Below are positions 40,354 through 43,504 of a stretch of DNA of 43,504 nt, in pieces (positions within the stretch are counted from its first letter, which is position 1; each line of letters starts with the position of its first letter). The notes under the pieces are model-generated. The model saw only the letters and a list, made by a program, of their open reading frames with translations, had not been told where the DNA came from and made no database searches. Where the stretch lies: NCBI GenBank assembly GCA_902492895.1, contig CABUNG010000023.1, positions 1 to 43,504 on the forward strand, written 5' to 3'. The DNA comes from an uncultured Oscillospiraceae bacterium (GTDB lineage Bacteria > Bacillota > Clostridia > Oscillospirales > Acutalibacteraceae). The position numbers and the translations under genes are program-made.

Positions 40354-40785
40354 TTAGATCAGAAGCACTCCGATGATGTTCATATTCTGGTCCTGCAGAA
40401 GAGAGCGCACTCTGCGTACGCGTGGCAAGGAGGATTTTTTGAGCGTTTCAGCGAGAATCGCCTGATCACATGTCCGGAGAACGGCCTGGCGCGCAGAATC
40501 CTCCAGAATGCCGCCGCAGGGGCAGAAAACAAATTCGCCGGATTCATCGCCGGTTTCTTCTACACAAGCGGAACGGCCATGCGCGCTCATCCGCTCAGCC
40601 AGCTGGGCACAGACGCGCGCCGGCTCATCCGCATGCAGCGTGCTGACCACCGCGACGCGGCAGGGGCGCGATTCGGTTTCTGCAAGCAGAGCCTGCACCG
40701 TGTTTTCCAGAGTTTCATCGGCAGAGCGGGGCGGCTGATAAACGCCTTCCAGCCGGTCGATCCAGCGATCTATGCATTCAAACAT
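40354..40785 (-). CDS. degenerate tyrosine-kinase (CpsD/BY-kinase)-like protein without Walker A
   Basis: 143 residues. Residues 43-75 (VAVVSTLHADEPARVCAQLA then ERMSAHGRSACVE) line up with the start of CpsD kinases (VVVTSATPGEGKSTTAANLA) but the GEGKST loop is replaced by ADEPAR, and the tail (CDQAILAETLKKSSL, LLQDQNMNIIGVLL) matches the end of the same fold. About 80 residues in the middle with Walker A' and B are missing, and the Tyr cluster at the end is absent. It lies three bases after the Wzz-like gene, where the kinase partner normally is. So it is probably an inactive remnant or a repurposed regulator. Fold assignment is by eye. Confidence 0.6.
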   Translation of the reverse strand: MFECIDRWIDRLEGVYQPPRSADETLENTVQALLAETESRPCRVAVVSTLHADEPARVCAQLAERMSAHGRSACVEETGDESGEFVFCPCGGILEDSARQAVLRTCDQAILAETLKKSSLPRVRRVRSLLQDQNMNIIGVLLI

Positions 40786-40787
40786 GA

Positions 40788-41744
40788 TTATTCACCCTTT
40801 TTTCTCGTCAGGGACCCCAGAACCTTGAGATCCAGTTCCGTCATGATTTGACTGGCGCTGCGAAGCCGCGGATCCATGATATCCAGGAAGAACGTCAGCA
40901 GGAACGCGAGAACAAAACCGACAGCCCCGCCGAGGATTCCGTATTTTATACAGGAAGTCAGGCTGACGCCGGACGTGCTCAGCGGTACCTGCAGCTGTGT
41001 CTGCACTGTGGTCAGGGCCGTCTGCAGATTTTTCAGATGCTCTTCCGCTTTCACGCGATACTGTATATGGTCTGCCATGTAGGCTTCATAGGCGGACTGG
41101 CCGACTTTATCAAGCGTATAGGCCGATGTGAACTTGCCGGCTTTGGCAAAGGCGTCGCTGACGATCTGATAGGCGGATTCCGCCAGCGTGACGGCCCCCT
41201 TCTGCGTGGAATACGTGGCGCGCAGCACCAGAATGGCGGTCCCGCTGCGGTACTCGATCGAGACCAGCTCTTTGATATAACTCAGATCGATGTCGCCCAG
41301 TCCGAGAGCTTTCGAGATGACCGCCGCCGCGGCATCTTCTTTCAAGGCACCGCTCAGGACACTGCTCAGGGCCTCGGCATTGCTTTGCAGCTGAAAGGCC
41401 TGGGCATCCGATGTCAGGGCCGCGCGGGGATTGAATGTCATGATCACTTCACAGATCTGCAGATGACGGGCATCCAGATTCAGCAATATGCTGCCGGTCA
41501 GATAGGCTTCCTGTTCGCTGATCTGGGTGAGCAGGCCTTCTTCCTGCGCCTGCAGCTGTGCGTGCTGTTCCGCCGTCAAACCAGTGCTCAGTCCGGTTTC
41601 GGAGGTCTTTTTTCCGCTCGTCAAAGCGCGGAATCCGGCGCCGAGGATCGCAAACAGCAGAATGCATACGACAAACAGCCGCCATCGGCGCAGCATGGTC
41701 AAAATGAAATCTTTAAAGTCAAATGTGTCTTTGGAAGTATCCAT
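40788..41744 (-). CDS. Wzz/CapA-type polysaccharide co-polymerase
   Basis: 318 residues from the ATG at 41744 (AAAGGAC eleven bases upstream); a frame starting at 41864 lacks a site. Two membrane segments, about 21-40 and 265-290, flank a helical outer domain; after the second comes the family's PRLRSASQIMTELDLKVLGSL. Controls chain length and works with a BY-kinase, which here is the degenerate protein downstream. First gene of the operon with a perfect promoter upstream. Confidence 0.85.
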   Translation of the reverse strand: MDTSKDTFDFKDFILTMLRRWRLFVVCILLFAILGAGFRALTSGKKTSETGLSTGLTAEQHAQLQAQEEGLLTQISEQEAYLTGSILLNLDARHLQICEVIMTFNPRAALTSDAQAFQLQSNAEALSSVLSGALKEDAAAAVISKALGLGDIDLSYIKELVSIEYRSGTAILVLRATYSTQKGAVTLAESAYQIVSDAFAKAGKFTSAYTLDKVGQSAYEAYMADHIQYRVKAEEHLKNLQTALTTVQTQLQVPLSTSGVSLTSCIKYGILGGAVGFVLAFLLTFFLDIMDPRLRSASQIMTELDLKVLGSLTRKKGE

Positions 41745-41905
41745 ATACTCGACAGTCCTTTCGCTGAAGATGGTCTTCGAACGACTACACAGCCCGTCCG
41801 TGTGGATTTTACGATCATGCAGCAGCATCCGACCGACGCAAACTTGCATATAGCTTATGATCAAAAGAAGAATTTGACGTGGATTATTAAAATATATACT
41901 GGCGA

Positions 41906-41934
41906 ATTATAGCATGATCGGGGGGAAGTGTCAA
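41906..41934 (-). promoter_or_regulatory. sigma-A promoter of the polysaccharide operon
   Basis: TTGACA (41929-41934, minus strand), 17-base spacer, TATAAT (41906-41911): full consensus. Confidence 0.9.
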
Positions 41935-42021
41935 GCGAAGCGGAATCCGGTCACATGGCTGGGGCGTTATTGTTCTGTTAAGCGGCGATGGTTTCGTTTC
42001 GCTCGGAAGCCCACGTTTTTC

Positions 42022-42051
42022 TTGACAAGAGGGGGAAAGTGATATTATAAT
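42022..42051 (+). promoter_or_regulatory. sigma-A promoter of the glycosyltransferase at 42155
   Basis: TTGACA (42022-42027), 18-base spacer, TATAAT (42046-42051): full consensus, one base longer than the ideal spacing. Confidence 0.88.
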
Positions 42052-42154
42052 GTGCGGCGGATAGGAATACCATCCGGATAGGGCGGACGGATGACTGGAA
42101 GGGATATGTACACCGGTGTGACGATTCGGCCGATAGAAGTCTGGGGGGCTTTTC

Positions 42155-43234
42155 ATGAAAAAAAAGCGATTGCTGTTTCTCACCAACCATCTGTTTGTGG
42201 GAGGCGTGGAAAAGGCCGTGGTGGATATCGTCAACGGGCTTGATAAAGATCGTTTTGACGTGACGCTGATGGTTTTATTCCGTTTTGATCCGGACTGGCA
42301 TGTGGTCGATCCCCGCGTCCATGTCATACCTGTTTTTAAAACCTATTTCAGAGGTCTGTCCCGTCTCTTGTCCCTCTGTCCCCAGACGTGGCTGTACCGG
42401 CGTCTAATTAAGGAACACTATGACTACGAAGTCGCGTTTCAGGATGGCGCGCCAACGCGGCTGCTGTCCCACTCGCCGAGCCGGGCGGTAAAAATCGCCT
42501 GGATGCACGGCCTCGATATGAAGCGTGGCGAGGAATATAGGCGATTCGATAAAGTGGTGTTTGTTTCACAGGAAGTGCTCGATACCTTTGCGCCGGTTTT
42601 CGGCCGGCGGGAGGATATGGTCTTGTGTTATAATCCCATGAACTGTGCGGCCATCGAACAGGCCGCCGCCGAACCGATCGAAGGGGAGGCGCCCGACGGC
42701 CGTCCAGTTCTGTGCACGGTCGGACGTTTCAGTCCGGAAAAGGGGTATCTGCGGCTGCTCGCCTGCCACAAGGCGCTTCTGGACGAGGGCTTCCGGCAGC
42801 GGCTCTGGCTTGTGGGAGACGGGGGCGAACGGGGCCGTATAGAAGCCTATATCCGTGAAAACCATCTGGAGGACAGCGTGAAGCTCTGGGGATACCAAAC
42901 CAATCCCTACCGGTTTATCAGCCGGGCGGATGTTTTTGTCTGTTCGTCGTTCAATGAGGGCTTCAGCGTGGCGGCGACGGAGGCGGTCCTGCTGGGCAGG
43001 CCTGTCGTGACCACCAATGTCTGCGGAGCGAGAGAGCTGCTGGGCGACAGCGAGTACGGCATTGTGACGGAGAACAGCGAAAAGGCGCTTTTGGACGGAC
43101 TGCGGCGCATGCTTCCCGAGGATGTCCGCCGCCGGTATGCCGCTCTGGCGGCGGAGCGGGCGGACGCGTTTTGCCGCACCGACCGGATAGGGGCGATCGA
43201 GGCCCTGTTTGGCGGGGATGGGAAGGACGGGTAA
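42155..43234 (+). CDS. GT4-family glycosyltransferase
   Basis: 359 residues. GT-B enzyme: N-terminal LFLTNHLFVGGVEKAVVDIV (GG loop for the acceptor side), then donor domain VLCTVGRFSPEKGYLRLL, LWLVGDGGERGRIE, VKLWGYQTNPYRFISRADVFV and SSFNEGFSVAATEAVLLGRPVV with the E-x7-E pair. Nucleotide-sugar dependent; likely adds a sugar to the surface polysaccharide whose operon diverges from it. No transmembrane segment. Donor and acceptor not predictable. Confidence 0.88.
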   Translation: MKKKRLLFLTNHLFVGGVEKAVVDIVNGLDKDRFDVTLMVLFRFDPDWHVVDPRVHVIPVFKTYFRGLSRLLSLCPQTWLYRRLIKEHYDYEVAFQDGAPTRLLSHSPSRAVKIAWMHGLDMKRGEEYRRFDKVVFVSQEVLDTFAPVFGRREDMVLCYNPMNCAAIEQAAAEPIEGEAPDGRPVLCTVGRFSPEKGYLRLLACHKALLDEGFRQRLWLVGDGGERGRIEAYIRENHLEDSVKLWGYQTNPYRFISRADVFVCSSFNEGFSVAATEAVLLGRPVVTTNVCGARELLGDSEYGIVTENSEKALLDGLRRMLPEDVRRRYAALAAERADAFCRTDRIGAIEALFGGDGKDG

Positions 43235-43273
43235 ACGGAAGGCTGTCGGAAAGACGCGTGTTTGAAAAAGGTC

Positions 43274-43302
43274 TTGCTTTTTGGAAAAACCTGTGCTATA
43301 AT
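43274..43302 (+). promoter_or_regulatory. promoter of the 5S rRNA gene
   Basis: TTGCTT (43274-43279), 17-base spacer, TATAAT (43297-43302), about 47 bases before the 5S sequence. Shows that this 5S is transcribed by itself. Confidence 0.75.
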
Positions 43303-43349
43303 CACATTCGTCGCCAAGCAGGGCCAAGGCCTTGGAGTGTGCGATTGCA

Positions 43350-43465
43350 GTCGGTGCCGATGGCGGTGGGGGTACACCCGTTCCCATCCCGAACACGGCA
43401 GTTAAGCCCACTTGCGCCCACGATACTCGGCTGGAAGCGGCCCGGGAAAATAGGCAGGCGCCGAC
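43350..43465 (+). rRNA. 5S ribosomal RNA
   Basis: About 116 nucleotides. Helix I pairs GTCGGTGCC (43350-43358) with GGCGCCGAC (43457-43465); inside are the conserved CCCATCCCGAACACGGCAGT and TTAAGCCC. No 23S gene lies upstream; a protein gene does, and a terminator follows directly. So it is a separate 5S unit rather than the end of an rrn operon. Ends are good to a few bases. Confidence 0.93.
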
Positions 43466-43471
43466 ATCCTC

Positions 43472-43504
43472 AACACCTGATCCTCCTTGGATCGGGTGTT
43501 TTCT
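43472..43504 (+). terminator. terminator of the 5S rRNA gene
   Basis: Stem AACACCTGATCC/GGATCGGGTGTT (43472-43483, 43489-43500, one G-U) followed by TTCT at the window edge. Confidence 0.88.

Larger units (their letters stand above)
41745..42154. other. divergent promoter region of the polysaccharide operon and a glycosyltransferase
   Basis: 410 bases with two opposed sigma-A promoters (41906-41934 minus, 42022-42051 plus), about 90 bases apart. The minus leader is about 155 bases; no hairpin with a T-run was seen in it. Confidence 0.7.

Noticed and set aside
1..43504. CRISPR arrays, prophage genes and transposases
   Set aside because: No regularly spaced repeats, no phage structural or integrase motifs, and no transposase-like translations were seen on either strand.

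Overview
The window looks like a chromosomal segment of a Gram-positive, low-GC-phylum but fairly GC-rich anaerobe of the class Clostridia (probably Oscillospirales/Eubacteriales). The basis is the gene content and order (hprK, PHP, ROK glucokinase, murB, rapZ, whiA, YkvA-like, dnaE, pfkA), sigma-A promoters of the TTGACA/TATAAT type, strong AGGAGG-like ribosome sites, abundant GTG/TTG starts, lipoproteins with lipoboxes, and HPr kinase. No taxon was searched; this is inference.

Layout. (1) 1-304: start of an ECF-like sigma factor running off the left edge. (2) 387-7710, minus strand, one operon: a DNRLRE-domain lipoprotein, translationally coupled to a secreted subtilisin with two PPC-like domains and an AT-rich C-terminal domain, then a small membrane-anchored protein, then a second copy of the linker/PPC/C-terminal part without protease (cassette B), a small protein coupled to it, and a decayed third copy (cassette C) ending at a terminator. 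A 270-base GC-rich segment is shared by all three copies. (3) 8135-8211: tRNA-Ala(CGC) facing that island. (4) 8452-11833: a small lipoprotein, then YdbS/YdbT-like PH-domain membrane proteins and an Sfp-type phosphopantetheinyl transferase. (5) 11988-13184: a glycosyltransferase convergent to them. (6) 13461-24142: the conserved housekeeping block from hprK to pfkA. (7) 24406-25011: a cyclase-family hydrolase. (8) 25241-36522, minus: a GntR-controlled nucleoside-type uptake and catabolism operon (BMP lipoprotein, ATPase, two permeases, isochorismatase-like hydrolase, PfkB kinase, nucleoside phosphorylase, BtpA, Fe-alcohol dehydrogenase, TrpA-like barrel, VOC protein). (9) 36837-41744, minus: a surface polysaccharide operon (Wzz-like, degenerate BY-kinase, EpsG/Wzy-like, LicD, flippase), with a divergent glycosyltransferase at 42155. 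(10) 43350-43465: a 5S rRNA with its own promoter and terminator.

The most unusual region is 387-7710. A GC-rich 'chassis' (secretion signal, propeptide, protease, linker) carries an AT-rich tip followed by a small gene, and downstream lie partial copies that start in the linker and again carry a tip and a small gene. This is the layout of Rhs and CdiA polymorphic toxins with orphan tip/immunity modules, but here the chassis is a subtilisin-PPC protein. The alternatives are a silent-cassette store for varying a surface protease, or simple decaying duplication. The second region of interest is the GntR-controlled operon at 25241-36522, which imports something nucleoside-like and encodes an enzyme set that does not match the standard ribonucleoside or pseudouridine pathways.

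All statements come from reading sequence by eye; family names are from motif recognition, and percentages are hand counts.
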